Below, piece after piece: positions 1 through 7,079 of a stretch of 28,232 bases of DNA. Within the stretch, counting starts at the first letter, position 1. Each line of letters begins with the position of its first letter. Location: positions 1-28,232 of IMG/VR virus record IMGVR_UViG_3300009593_000092; one strand, 5' to 3'. The notes under the pieces are model-generated. The model saw only the letters and a program-made list of their open reading frames with translations. It searched no databases and was not told the origin of the DNA. Both the position numbers and the translations under genes were made by a program. The stretch comes from a virus.

Positions 1-255
1 AAATAACCACTCAAGCGGTTTTCCATCTGAATCAACTGAACGCATAAACTCATCACACAGATAGTTTCTCGCTCTGGTGATAAGGGATTCGTTGAAGATG
101 TAATAAAATTTATGTTGGACTTGACATTGTGCGAGAAGAATCGCCAAGTCAATACAACTCTTTGCGTACATTCCGTGACAGTTCCCGCCGTACATTGGCG
201 TCGCTATCATCATGGACTTACCTTTAAGAGTGTCTGGTCCGATTTTTAGTTCCAT
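1..255 (-). CDS. Glycosyltransferase-like protein, N-terminal part (runs off window)
   Basis: An open frame starts at ATG 255 and stays open for 85 codons to the window edge. The N-terminus has a beta-strand followed by MIATPMYGGNCHGMYAKSC and later FNESLITRARNYLCDEFM. This matches the start of GT-A-fold glycosyltransferase-like proteins common in marine phages, where the ATPxYG strand binds the nucleotide-sugar and the SLITRARN segment follows. The DxD motif that would confirm catalysis lies beyond the window, so enzyme activity is inferred. A sigma70-type promoter sits about 35 bases upstream and a terminator separates the gene from its neighbour, so it is an independent, probably early transcription unit. 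Confidence 0.6.
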   Translation of the reverse strand, partial: MELKIGPDTLKGKSMMIATPMYGGNCHGMYAKSCIDLAILLAQCQVQHKFYYIFNESLITRARNYLCDEFMRSVDSDGKPLEWLF

Positions 256-290
256 AGGTTACTTTCTATAAGTTTTCATTCACAGGTCAT

Positions 291-318
291 AGTATATCAT
301 AGTTTTCTGCTCTGTCAA
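291..318 (-). promoter_or_regulatory. Sigma70-type early promoter for the glycosyltransferase-like gene
   Basis: Read on the minus strand, a perfect -35 TTGACA (318-313) is followed after 16 bases by TATACT (296-291). The predicted start is about 30 bases before ATG 255. It belongs to the same promoter class as those at 1884, 4375, 4810, 5283 and 6090. Confidence 0.75.
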
Positions 319-325
319 GTAAAGT

Positions 326-366
326 GAGCAAAAAAATGGGGAATGGGTCCCAACTCCCATTCCCCT
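326..366 (-). terminator. Rho-independent terminator after the CobS-like gene
   Basis: On the minus strand GGGGAATGGG pairs with CCCATTCCCC across an 8-base loop. The stem is immediately followed by seven T residues. It lies just past the stop codon of the AAA+ gene (393) and just before the next promoter, so it insulates the two transcription units. There is no T-run on the plus-strand side, so it acts in one direction. Confidence 0.85.
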
Positions 367-392
367 GTGAGGAATAATACCCCACGTTTTAT

Positions 393-1823
393 TTAGAAGG
401 GTATTTCTGCACCTTCGTCTGTTGGACTGACTGCTTCTCCAGTCTCTTCCGAAACGTTCTCATCAACCTTAGTGTAAAGGTCAATGAATGAAGTTTTGGT
501 TATGTCATCAAACCTGTTGAGACAAAGTTCAATAGCTTTCATCTTATCTTTGAAGATAGAGAAAGCTTTGACGATGTGGACGATTCTACGAGTCGCGATT
601 AACTCATCGGTAGCTCCGTCAAAAAAGGTTTTACGAGTGATACTCGCCCAGTCAACCAGTTTGGTTGCGAAGTCTTCGTCCAGACAACCTTCCGCTCTCA
701 TAGCGTTGTTTATCATACGAATCTCAGTCGCACGAGCTGGATAGGGTTGTTCCATTGTGACAGGGAATCGGTCAAGGAACGCTTCGTTCATAACGTTGGT
801 TCCGATATAACGACCATCCTCTGAACCTTTACCCTTAGTGTTCGCAGTTGCGATAACTGTGAAACCTTCTGCGGGTTGGACATACTGGTTGATCTTTTTC
901 AAGAACAACGCTTTACCTTCCAGAACTGACTGGAGAGCCATAATCTTTGTAGACGCTAAGTCATACTCGTCTAACAGAAGAACTGCTCCTCGCATCATCG
1001 CGGTAGGAATAGGTCCCATCTGCCAAGTGGTGACTCCGTCTTTCAAAATGTAGTGACCAAGAAGGTCATCTTCGTCTGTTTCAACTGTAAAGTTGACGCG
1101 AATACATTCGCGGGTTAGTCTTGAACAAGTCTGTTCAACTCCAAAGGTTTTTCCGTTTCCAGAATGACCAGTGATAGCGATAGGGTAAAACTTCTTAGAC
1201 TTCAAAACTTTTTTGATGTCGGAAATGTTTCCCCATTCTACGAAAGTCTCATCTCGCAAAGGAACAAGGTTCTCTTCAGCGACATCAGCTACATCAACTG
1301 TAGTTTTCTGAATAACTGTATTTGAGGTTTTGGACTCAAAAGGAATGACTTTAGCAGTCGCAGTTGCGATGCGGTCTTGTGAAAAACGATAGACTCCGCG
1401 GGAGACTTGAAACGCATCTCGCATTGCGGTTTTATCAACTGGACGAACTCTCGCCTCTTTCATCGCTGCGATGAATTCTGAGGACTTAACTTCTCTGTCG
1501 CCAAATTTCTCATTGGCAAAGTCAACCATCTTCTCAAGGTTAAGTTGAGTAAGTGGTTCACCAAAAGATGACTTCACAGCTTTAATCTCCGTGGTATTAT
1601 CAATGATAGGGAGTTGATACAAGTCAGTATCAGTCTGCCATAATTTAATCCAGAGTGGGAAAGAGGAAGCGCCTCGCTCCTCTACAACCGACATAATTTC
1701 ACTCTTTGCGAAATTAACTCGGCCTGGATAAGTATTTAGAATAGCAGAAATGAGTTCCGCTCTTGCGGGAGTTATTTCTTTTTTGTATCGTTTAGTGATA
1801 CTTTCTGGTACTTCGTAAGTCAT
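393..1823 (-). CDS. cobS: CobS-like AAA+ ATPase (MoxR/metal-chelatase type)
   Basis: The protein has 476 residues. Walker A GHSGNGKT is at 219-226 and Walker B VLLLDEYD at 281-288; the segment between them matches CobS (small ATPase subunit of aerobic cobaltochelatase) and other MoxR-class AAA+ proteins. The roughly 190-residue N-terminal part is phage-specific and unassigned. MoxR ATPases work with VWA-domain partners, and the next gene upstream encodes such a protein, so the two probably form one remodelling or chelatase-like complex. A role in cobalt insertion is only inferred; no CobN-like subunit is visible here. ATG 1823 has GAGGTC just upstream, a sigma70 promoter 60 bases away, and a strong terminator behind the stop. 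Confidence 0.8.
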   Translation of the reverse strand: MTYEVPESITKRYKKEITPARAELISAILNTYPGRVNFAKSEIMSVVEERGASSFPLWIKLWQTDTDLYQLPIIDNTTEIKAVKSSFGEPLTQLNLEKMVDFANEKFGDREVKSSEFIAAMKEARVRPVDKTAMRDAFQVSRGVYRFSQDRIATATAKVIPFESKTSNTVIQKTTVDVADVAEENLVPLRDETFVEWGNISDIKKVLKSKKFYPIAITGHSGNGKTFGVEQTCSRLTRECIRVNFTVETDEDDLLGHYILKDGVTTWQMGPIPTAMMRGAVLLLDEYDLASTKIMALQSVLEGKALFLKKINQYVQPAEGFTVIATANTKGKGSEDGRYIGTNVMNEAFLDRFPVTMEQPYPARATEIRMINNAMRAEGCLDEDFATKLVDWASITRKTFFDGATDELIATRRIVHIVKAFSIFKDKMKAIELCLNRFDDITKTSFIDLYTKVDENVSEETGEAVSPTDEGAEIPF

Positions 1824-1883
1824 ATGACCTCATAATGAATGTTGTTGGGAAACGTGGAGTCTCTTTCTCAACCCCACAAACAT

Positions 1884-1912
1884 ATTATCTCGCAAACTGG
1901 GAAATAAGTCAA
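1884..1912 (-). promoter_or_regulatory. Sigma70-type early promoter for the CobS-like gene
   Basis: On the minus strand TTGACT (1912-1907), a 17-base spacer, then GATAAT (1889-1884). The upstream flank reads GCATTTTTCAC, shared with other early promoters of this window. Confidence 0.8.
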
Positions 1913-1939
1913 GTGAAAAATGCATTTATTTTACTTTTT

Positions 1940-4348
1940 TTACGCGACCATTGTGACGAACTCTGTGAGAAATAATCTCTGGGACTTTCGTCTGTTTGCT
2001 AAACTCTTGAAAGAACGAGTAATAGAAGAGGTTTTGGAACCTGCTTCCAACCCGTGAAATTTTGCATCTGATTCGTCTGTTATCATCAGATTCTTATTTG
2101 GAACTGAGAACAGTTTTGAGTAACCTTTCGCTTTTCCTGCGATATATCCGTTCTTACGAATAATTCCTCTGGCTTCTTCAAGGTTAATGTCCATGTCGTT
2201 CGCCATGTGGTAGTTAAACTTTGGAAAGATATTAATACCAATGATTTGTTGACCAGTGCACTTTTCGAAAAAGGAAAGAAGATACTCAGTCGCATTGTTA
2301 CGATAATATCTCTGTCTTTTAGACTGAGCTGTTTTGCTCCAGACAGTTCCAGTTTTCTTGTGTCGGTAAACACAAATATCTTGACCAGTTACATGATGAA
2401 AGAACTTTCTTGTGGAAAGAATTCCCTCTCTGTTAGGTCTAGTTTCAAACTGACAAACTCCTGCTCCAGAACTGGACTCGCCGTCTGTCAGGAGAATGGT
2501 ATTACAGATATCAAGACCATACTGGTTTTTGAAATCGTTAACTAAGTCAATTCCAAGAATGATAACTTCGTTCAGAGGAGTTCCAGACAAAGGAATAGGA
2601 CATTGTCCCATGTCAGATAATGAGATAAGATATTCACCCATCAACTGAAATTCTCGTTTTGACATTTTGTCGTTGTAAAGTTCAAAGAACCTCATTGTGT
2701 GGTCCAACTGTATTTCACCTTCGACTTCTTCTTCCCTTCTTCTTGAGTTGATGAAACCATCGAACTCTTCAGAAAGTTTGTTTCCTAACGGAGAGTCATA
2801 CCTTCGTCCAAGTCCAAAGTTGGTAAACCCAAATACGCGAAAAGGGATTTTAACCATCTGACAAAACATCGCCATAAGGGCAGTTTGTTCAATAACTGTC
2901 CCAAAAACGTGTTGCATAGAACCAGAACAGTCAATGAAAAAGACCAGACCATGATTTTTACCTTCAGGTGTAGAGGTAACAGCTTTGAAAATGCGATCAT
3001 CGAACTTGTATTTGTAAAGGGATGAAGGGTTGATAATTCCAGACTGATGGATACGACTTCTTTCGTGCATCGCCGCGGACTTTCTCATTTCAAACTCTTT
3101 AACCATGTGACGAACCATCGGTTTGTTAGCAGCTACAAAGTTCTGATATCTGGAATTCTGGGAAGCTGAGTTTTCCCATCTATTAATGTGGTTATATCCC
3201 CAACCATACCTACCTGAGTATCTCTCTTCAAAGTTTGAAGTCTCTCCGTAAGTCTCGGTGAAATATTCCAACATGGTTTTGTAGTCAATAGTATAATCTT
3301 CGTGTTTGTATTCTGGAATAAAAGCGTTAAGGGTAACTCCCTCAAACTTGTCATCGGAGAGTTCGCTCTCATGTTGACGAAAGTTTGTGTCAGTAATAGA
3401 CAATGGGTCTTTATCAACGTGTTCCTCAAACCTATCCTGAGTAGTTCCAAAACCTCCGCCTTCGGTAGGGTCATGGTCTTCAAACTTCGTAGGTTCTTCG
3501 CTTTCTAGTTTTTCAGAGGAAACATCTTCCAAGTCTTTTGAACTTCCGCTTTTAACAGAACTATCTTTATCATCTTCAGCTCCTTCAGAACCTTGGCCAG
3601 GCTTACTTTTCAAACCTTGGTCTTTAGTTTCTTCGGAGTTATCGGAACCTTCTTCCATATCCGCTTCAGACTCCCCAGAACTTTTCATGGGTTCGTCACC
3701 TTCTTCAGACTCAGACTCCTCAATAGGTTGACTATTATCAAATTTCATATCTTCCAACATCGCTTGAATGTCGGTAGTCAACTCTTCGTCTTTTGCATAC
3801 TCCCAGAGGTCTAAGGTCAACTTTTCTGTATCATCCCAAGTCTCAAGGTTCATACCTCTCTCAATGAACTCCATCTCTTTTTCAGAGAACTTCATGTTCA
3901 GAGTCATTCCGACTTTAAAATACAAGTTGAACCTGTCAACAAACGGAAGATCGTTTGCATTCATGTTCTTAATACCAAAGAAGTCACGCTCAAGTAAGTC
4001 GTGATATCCGTTGATCATTCCAGACCTTCCGCCTGGGTATCGTCTTTTAATGAGTTTTTCAATACGAGCATCTTCAACAACATTCAAAAAACCTTTGAAT
4101 CTTGAACCTTTAGGATGTTTCTCAGAGTGGAAACCTTCAGCAGGTGTATGAAGTGCGTGGGATACTTCGTGGAGAACGAGTAGGTCATAAAGTGGACCAG
4201 ACATCTCTTTGAAGACAGGTAGGAAAAGTTTGCGGTTAATAGGGTCAAAAGCTGCAGTCTCAAGACCTTTATCGTGGACTACAGTGATGTTCTCAGTTGC
4301 CAACAACTGGGCTAACATCGATTTTTCTTGTCTTAGGGTATTTGTCAT
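1940..4348 (-). CDS. cobT: CobT-like protein: HExxH segment plus C-terminal VWA domain
   Basis: The protein has 802 residues. An HEVSH motif (60-64, HExxH) sits near the N-terminus. A long acidic Ser/Glu/Asp-rich linker runs from about 200 to 300. A VWA domain follows with the metal-dependent adhesion site DCSGS at 473-477. This order matches CobT-type cobaltochelatase subunits and related phage 'peptidase/VWA' proteins. I chose ATG 4348, which follows GAAAGGAACT. The in-frame ATG at 4366 lies between the promoter -10 box and this ribosome site and would place the Shine-Dalgarno inside the gene. Its likely partner is the CobS-like ATPase encoded next. Whether HEVSH is catalytic cannot be told. 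Confidence 0.8.
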   Translation of the reverse strand: MTNTLRQEKSMLAQLLATENITVVHDKGLETAAFDPINRKLFLPVFKEMSGPLYDLLVLHEVSHALHTPAEGFHSEKHPKGSRFKGFLNVVEDARIEKLIKRRYPGGRSGMINGYHDLLERDFFGIKNMNANDLPFVDRFNLYFKVGMTLNMKFSEKEMEFIERGMNLETWDDTEKLTLDLWEYAKDEELTTDIQAMLEDMKFDNSQPIEESESEEGDEPMKSSGESEADMEEGSDNSEETKDQGLKSKPGQGSEGAEDDKDSSVKSGSSKDLEDVSSEKLESEEPTKFEDHDPTEGGGFGTTQDRFEEHVDKDPLSITDTNFRQHESELSDDKFEGVTLNAFIPEYKHEDYTIDYKTMLEYFTETYGETSNFEERYSGRYGWGYNHINRWENSASQNSRYQNFVAANKPMVRHMVKEFEMRKSAAMHERSRIHQSGIINPSSLYKYKFDDRIFKAVTSTPEGKNHGLVFFIDCSGSMQHVFGTVIEQTALMAMFCQMVKIPFRVFGFTNFGLGRRYDSPLGNKLSEEFDGFINSRRREEEVEGEIQLDHTMRFFELYNDKMSKREFQLMGEYLISLSDMGQCPIPLSGTPLNEVIILGIDLVNDFKNQYGLDICNTILLTDGESSSGAGVCQFETRPNREGILSTRKFFHHVTGQDICVYRHKKTGTVWSKTAQSKRQRYYRNNATEYLLSFFEKCTGQQIIGINIFPKFNYHMANDMDINLEEARGIIRKNGYIAGKAKGYSKLFSVPNKNLMITDESDAKFHGLEAGSKTSSITRSFKSLANRRKSQRLFLTEFVTMVA

Positions 4349-4374
4349 AGTTCCTTTCTCAATCATTGAAACCT

Positions 4375-4404
4375 ATTATAACGCTAACTCGACTAAAAAG
4401 TCAA
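4375..4404 (-). promoter_or_regulatory. Sigma70-type early promoter for the CobT-like gene
   Basis: On the minus strand TTGACT (4404-4399), an 18-base spacer, then a perfect TATAAT (4380-4375). Predicted transcription begins close to the rejected ATG 4366, supporting translation from 4348. The flank CATTTTTCAC before the -35 box is shared with the promoter at 1884. Confidence 0.8.
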
Positions 4405-4423
4405 GTGAAAAATGAAAAAACTT

Positions 4424-4549
4424 TTACTCAGACTCTTCGTCTTCCATACATGGTTCGCATGTATACTCGTAAGTTTCTTCATCGTATCCAAACTCAGGAT
4501 ACTCGTCTGTGTCAGACAGACAACCATATTTACACATTATCATACTCAT
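4424..4549 (-). CDS. Small acidic Cys protein, possible zinc ribbon
   Basis: A 41-residue ORF starts at ATG 4549, three bases after the stop of the gene upstream, so it is probably co-translated. Cysteines lie at 6, 10, 31 and 34, in the pattern C-x3-C-x20-C-x2-C, with aromatic and acidic residues between (about a quarter Glu/Asp). This spacing could bind one zinc as a small ribbon, but no family is recognised. Downstream it is followed by a T-rich tract and the promoter of the CobT-like gene. Small phage early proteins of this kind often target host proteins; that is inference only. Confidence 0.55.
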   Translation of the reverse strand: MSMIMCKYGCLSDTDEYPEFGYDEETYEYTCEPCMEDEESE

Positions 4550-4552
4550 ATT

Positions 4553-4768
4553 TTAACTTTCTAATCCGTGAGGATATTCAACTACGTGAGGAATAAATTC
4601 TAACTCTTCGTCAAAAAAGTTAGGTTGGGAAGCACACCGACTTTCAACCCATTCGCCAGTATGGTCTTTAAAGGTTTTCTTACCCCACATCATCATGTGG
4701 TTTAAACCTTCTTCAACCGACTCAACGGAGATTCTGTGTTCGATGAACTCGTTTTTTCTAATAGACAT
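4553..4768 (-). CDS. Hypothetical small early protein (71 aa)
   Basis: Unrecognised. The start ATG 4768 is preceded by AAGGAAAATT, a good ribosome site, and by a sigma70 promoter at 4810-4838. The protein is soluble-looking, with an amphipathic N-terminal half containing three consecutive Met residues (25-27) and an acidic C-terminus; it has a single Cys and no membrane segment. It is the first gene of a two-gene unit with the Cys protein at 4424. Confidence 0.7.
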   Translation of the reverse strand: MSIRKNEFIEHRISVESVEEGLNHMMMWGKKTFKDHTGEWVESRCASQPNFFDEELEFIPHVVEYPHGLES

Positions 4769-4809
4769 AATTTTCCTTTTTTAGGGTTTTTCTCTCACTC
4801 ACAGTATAT

Positions 4810-4838
4810 ATGATATCACAACTAAAAAAATAAGTCAA
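4810..4838 (-). promoter_or_regulatory. Sigma70-type early promoter for the 4424-4768 pair
   Basis: On the minus strand TTGACT (4838-4833), 17 bases, then TATCAT (4815-4810). The spacer is T-rich. The flank before the -35 box reads TTTCCC, as at 5283. Confidence 0.75.
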
Positions 4839-4870
4839 GGGAAATATCAACTTTTTTTCCTTTTTTTTCA

Positions 4871-5242
4871 TTATCTGTAACAGGGACCAGTCCATCTCAT
4901 ATTTCGTTCCATTGAGATGGTATCGAAAACTGAACAACGAGCGTGGTTCCTAGCTGGTGCCGCCCAACCTGCGGGAAGAAGAACATCTCCAAATTGAAAC
5001 TTCTTGTCATCGACACAGTTGACAATAAAAGCTGAAACTGAGTTGTCTGAAACAACCTTGATGTATTTTCTTCCAACAGTATAATGGAGTTTGTTACAAA
5101 ACTCTTCGTACATTTCGTGGGAACGACCATGTGGGTCTCTCCCTCTTCTTGACCATTCCAAGTAGTCATTCTTCATAACATTCATGAGTATTTCAACTCC
5201 TGCTTCCATTCTGTCTTTCATGTCACCTTCTGCGATATTCAT
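4871..5242 (-). CDS. Hypothetical early protein (123 aa)
   Basis: Unrecognised. ATG 5242 follows AAAGGAACGTT and a near-perfect promoter at 5283-5311. The protein is a mixed alpha/beta soluble type with many charged residues. The N-terminal 30 residues look helical; the middle contains WSRRGRDPHGRSHEMYEEF, and the C-terminus is rich in Arg, Trp and Cys (C66, C105 and C121 by rough count). No catalytic motif or membrane segment is visible. It is transcribed alone. Confidence 0.7.
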   Translation of the reverse strand: MNIAEGDMKDRMEAGVEILMNVMKNDYLEWSRRGRDPHGRSHEMYEEFCNKLHYTVGRKYIKVVSDNSVSAFIVNCVDDKKFQFGDVLLPAGWAAPARNHARCSVFDTISMERNMRWTGPCYR

Positions 5243-5282
5243 AACGTTCCTTTATTAGGGTTTCTCAATCAATTCAGATTAT

Positions 5283-5311
5283 ATTATACGCTATCTAGCG
5301 CAACAAGTCAA
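5283..5311 (-). promoter_or_regulatory. Sigma70-type early promoter for the 123-aa gene
   Basis: On the minus strand TTGACT (5311-5306), 17 bases, then perfect TATAAT (5288-5283). The upstream flank AAAGTGCATTTTTCCC is the longest version of the shared element. Confidence 0.8.
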
Positions 5312-5333
5312 GGGAAAAATGCACTTTTTTTCA

Positions 5334-5423
5334 TTAAAATCCGTGTGGAGTTCCCCAATGATAATAGGTAACTGCAACGAATATTATCTTCATAAGATGT
5401 TTCCAAATAAATAGTTCTATCAT
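5334..5423 (-). CDS. Possible 29-aa hydrophobic peptide
   Basis: A very short ORF whose ATG (5423-5421) overlaps the TGA of the preceding 51-aa ORF in a CATGA arrangement typical of coupled phage genes. It is mostly hydrophobic and aromatic, with IIFVAVTYYHW in the middle, so it could be a membrane peptide. The coupling and the absence of other coding in this stretch are the only support. It ends just before the next promoter. Confidence 0.35.
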   Translation of the reverse strand: MIELFIWKHLMKIIFVAVTYYHWGTPHGF

Positions 5424-5575
5424 GGTCTAGCGTCTACCCATATCTTTTTTACTCTAACATTTCTATGGCCGAGAAACTCCATATCAACTTTGAAACGATA
5501 TGCAGTCGTGGCTTTGTGAAAAGTCTCCATTACTTTACCTTTCACGGAGACCTCGTAAAGGTTTCTTTCTCTCAT
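5420..5575 (-). CDS. Small basic protein (51 aa)
   Basis: The start ATG overlaps the TAA of the metallopeptidase-like gene by one base (TAATG), which implies translational coupling. The protein is basic and beta-strand-like, with alternating charged and hydrophobic residues (VKGKVMETFH, then YRFKVDMEF). It has no Cys and no membrane segment. No family is recognised. The longer plus-strand frames over the same bases have no comparable start context and are treated as shadows. Confidence 0.5.
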   Translation of the reverse strand: MRERNLYEVSVKGKVMETFHKATTAYRFKVDMEFLGHRNVRVKKIWVDARP

Positions 5576-6063
5576 TATACAATTCCGTCTTTTTCAAGTT
5601 CTTTCCATTTTTTAAGGAAGGCAACCATATGTCCTTCTTCTTTACCTCTTGCCTCTTCTTCGTAAGGCATATCAAAATATTTCTGTAGAGAGTCAGCTTC
5701 GTGGTGAACTCCTTTGTAGTAAAGGTTTCCCTCTACGTAGACCAAAGTTCCTTGTATATACTGAGCGACATGAGTCATTTCGTGTGCAACGATATTGACT
5801 ACTTTACAGATACGCTCATCTGGGTGGAACTCTCTGTTCCAAGCATCGTGGGTTATTCGGTGGTAGTCAACAATGACTTCGTATTTTCGGAAGGAGTGAG
5901 GAATAGCCTCACCTTCGGAATGGTGGTGTTTGAACCTAAGAGTCAGGTCCAAGGAATCTCTATTTTCTTTTCCTATCATCCTGTCTAAAGAGACAGCAGT
6001 CATGACAGTCGCGGCTGTGGACAGTCGGTCAGGTAGATTTCTTCCAGTTATCTTGAATTCCAT
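5575..6063 (-). CDS. Putative zinc metallopeptidase-like protein (HExxH)
   Basis: The protein has 162 residues. HEMTH at 94-98 is a canonical HExxH zinc site within the helix IVAHEMTHVAQYIQG. A downstream YEEEARG at 134-140 could supply a Glu as third zinc ligand, the arrangement of gluzincin-type phage metallopeptidases. The N-terminal half (to about 75) is beta-rich. ATG 6063 follows AAAAAAGGAGACT, a strong ribosome site. It heads a unit with the two tiny ORFs at 5334-5575, under a sigma70 promoter with TTGACA. The substrate is unknown; the gene lies among probable early genes, so a host target is possible, by inference. Confidence 0.7.
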   Translation of the reverse strand: MEFKITGRNLPDRLSTAATVMTAVSLDRMIGKENRDSLDLTLRFKHHHSEGEAIPHSFRKYEVIVDYHRITHDAWNREFHPDERICKVVNIVAHEMTHVAQYIQGTLVYVEGNLYYKGVHHEADSLQKYFDMPYEEEARGKEEGHMVAFLKKWKELEKDGIV

Positions 6064-6089
6064 AGTCTCCTTTTTTATTTTACATATAC

Positions 6090-6118
6090 ATCATAACTGA
6101 AACTGAGGCGATTGTCAA
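6090..6118 (-). promoter_or_regulatory. Sigma70-type early promoter for the metallopeptidase-like gene
   Basis: On the minus strand perfect TTGACA (6118-6113), 17 bases, then TATGAT (6095-6090). It is divergent from the plus-strand promoter at 6193, and the pair shares the 200-base AT-rich gap 6064-6263. Confidence 0.8.
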
Positions 6119-6192
6119 GTCAAAAAAGAAAAAAAAGATTGTCAATGATATCAACCATTCACTATCAACTTTTCATTTTTCCGTCATTCTAC

Positions 6193-6221
6193 TTGATTTT
6201 TCCTAAATACTCTGTTATACT
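6193..6221 (+). promoter_or_regulatory. Promoter for the IscA-like gene (sigma70 with embedded late-type motif)
   Basis: TTGATT (6193-6198), a 17-base spacer, then TATACT (6216-6221) form a good sigma70 promoter. The spacer contains CTAAATAC (6203-6210), identical to the motif ahead of gp18 and sharing TAAATA with the T4 late promoter, so the gene may be read both early and late. Confidence 0.65.
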
Positions 6222-6263
6222 TATCTGTGTTACGGATAATAAATAAAACTGTGTAAGGACTTT

Positions 6264-6620
6264 ATGGATATTAGCTTAAGCGCTAGCGCACAAAGAATTA
6301 TTAATGAGACAATTGCGGAGGGAGAATATCTTCGTGTCTCTGCAAAGTCTGGGGGATGCTCTGGTTGGAAGTGGAGTCTTGAGACTGAAACTGGTTTGGA
6401 AGACCGAATGGACGATGTCTTCTTTACTGAGACTTTTGAGGTAAGATGTAACCATGATATACTTCATAAGGTTATCGGTTCTGTAACTATTGACTATTCT
6501 GATACTGGAAACTTAGTTGAGGATGGGTTTATCTTCCGTCGCCTCGTTGCCCCTGGCCACTCCTGTGGTTGTGGAGAGAGTTTCACTCCTATCTCTGAGA
6601 TACATAGCAATAAAGTATGA
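6264..6620 (+). CDS. IscA/HesB-like A-type iron-sulphur carrier
   Basis: The protein has 118 residues, the usual family length. The three Fe-S ligands of A-type carriers are present: C32 in GGCSG, and C101 and C103 in SCGCGESF; an extra C62 is not a family ligand. Such proteins accept or deliver Fe-S clusters or iron, and homologues occur in marine T4-like phages. ATG 6264 is preceded by AAGGACTTT. Its 3' end overlaps the convergent RuvC-like gene by 108 bases. Iron supply to the non-haem iron oxygenases encoded from 20276 onward is an attractive but unproved link. Confidence 0.85.
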   Translation: MDISLSASAQRIINETIAEGEYLRVSAKSGGCSGWKWSLETETGLEDRMDDVFFTETFEVRCNHDILHKVIGSVTIDYSDTGNLVEDGFIFRRLVAPGHSCGCGESFTPISEIHSNKV

Positions 6621-7079
6621 GTCTACAATATCGGACCAAGCTTTGAACTTTAGTTCTTGACCTGTCCTTTCTACAAATGCGTCATACATATCTAGTTTCT
6701 TCGCATTTCCCTTTCCTGTCGCATATTTCTTAACAGTCGTAGGAGGGACAGTTTCAAAAGGAACTCCGTAGTTCAACATCTCATGTTTCAATACCCCACC
6801 ATTCTCAGCTATCTTAGTGACGGCATCTCCTCTCGCTCCAAAAGCATAAGACTCCAACATAACAAGACCTCTATCTGCGGTAAGAATGGATAGAGCCCAG
6901 TCGGCTAGTCTTCGTCTTCTGTAGGTTTGAGAAAAGAAGTCTGGATAGGCTTTGACTGAAACAAATTCAGTAGACTCTTCTTTACCTAGACAGTAGCTAT
7001 GCCACTTGTCTTCCCAGACTTTTGTAATAGCGGGTGAAGTTAACGAATAGTCAACCCCCCAGAACGGAATTTTCCGCAC
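6513..7079 (-). CDS. RuvC-like Holliday junction resolvase
   Basis: The protein has 188 residues with an RNase-H fold signature: GVDYSLTSP at 8-16 gives the first catalytic Asp (D10), LESYAFGA gives E76, and the C-terminal WSDIVDSYF gives D150 and D153. The motif PTTVKKYATGKGNAKKLDM at 113-131 is typical of RuvC-type DNA binding. It would cut branched DNA during recombination and packaging, the role of endonuclease VII in T4. The start is GTG 7079, chosen because GAGGAAAAAGCTC precedes it and the Asp strand begins at residue 7. The last 35 codons are antisense to the IscA-like gene, an unusual convergent overlap. It overlaps the upstream Cys-protein gene by 29 bases. Confidence 0.85.
   Translation of the reverse strand: MRKIPFWGVDYSLTSPAITKVWEDKWHSYCLGKEESTEFVSVKAYPDFFSQTYRRRRLADWALSILTADRGLVMLESYAFGARGDAVTKIAENGGVLKHEMLNYGVPFETVPPTTVKKYATGKGNAKKLDMYDAFVERTGQELKFKAWSDIVDSYFIAMYLRDRSETLSTTTGVARGNEATEDKPILN

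Noticed and set aside
3133-3483. 116-codon ORF on the minus strand
   Set aside because: Out-of-frame shadow within the CobT-like gene, without a ribosome site or recognisable motif.
4349-4366. Upstream ATG of the CobT-like gene
   Set aside because: It lies directly after the promoter -10 box and would put the Shine-Dalgarno GAAAGGAACT inside the coding region; ATG 4348 is better.
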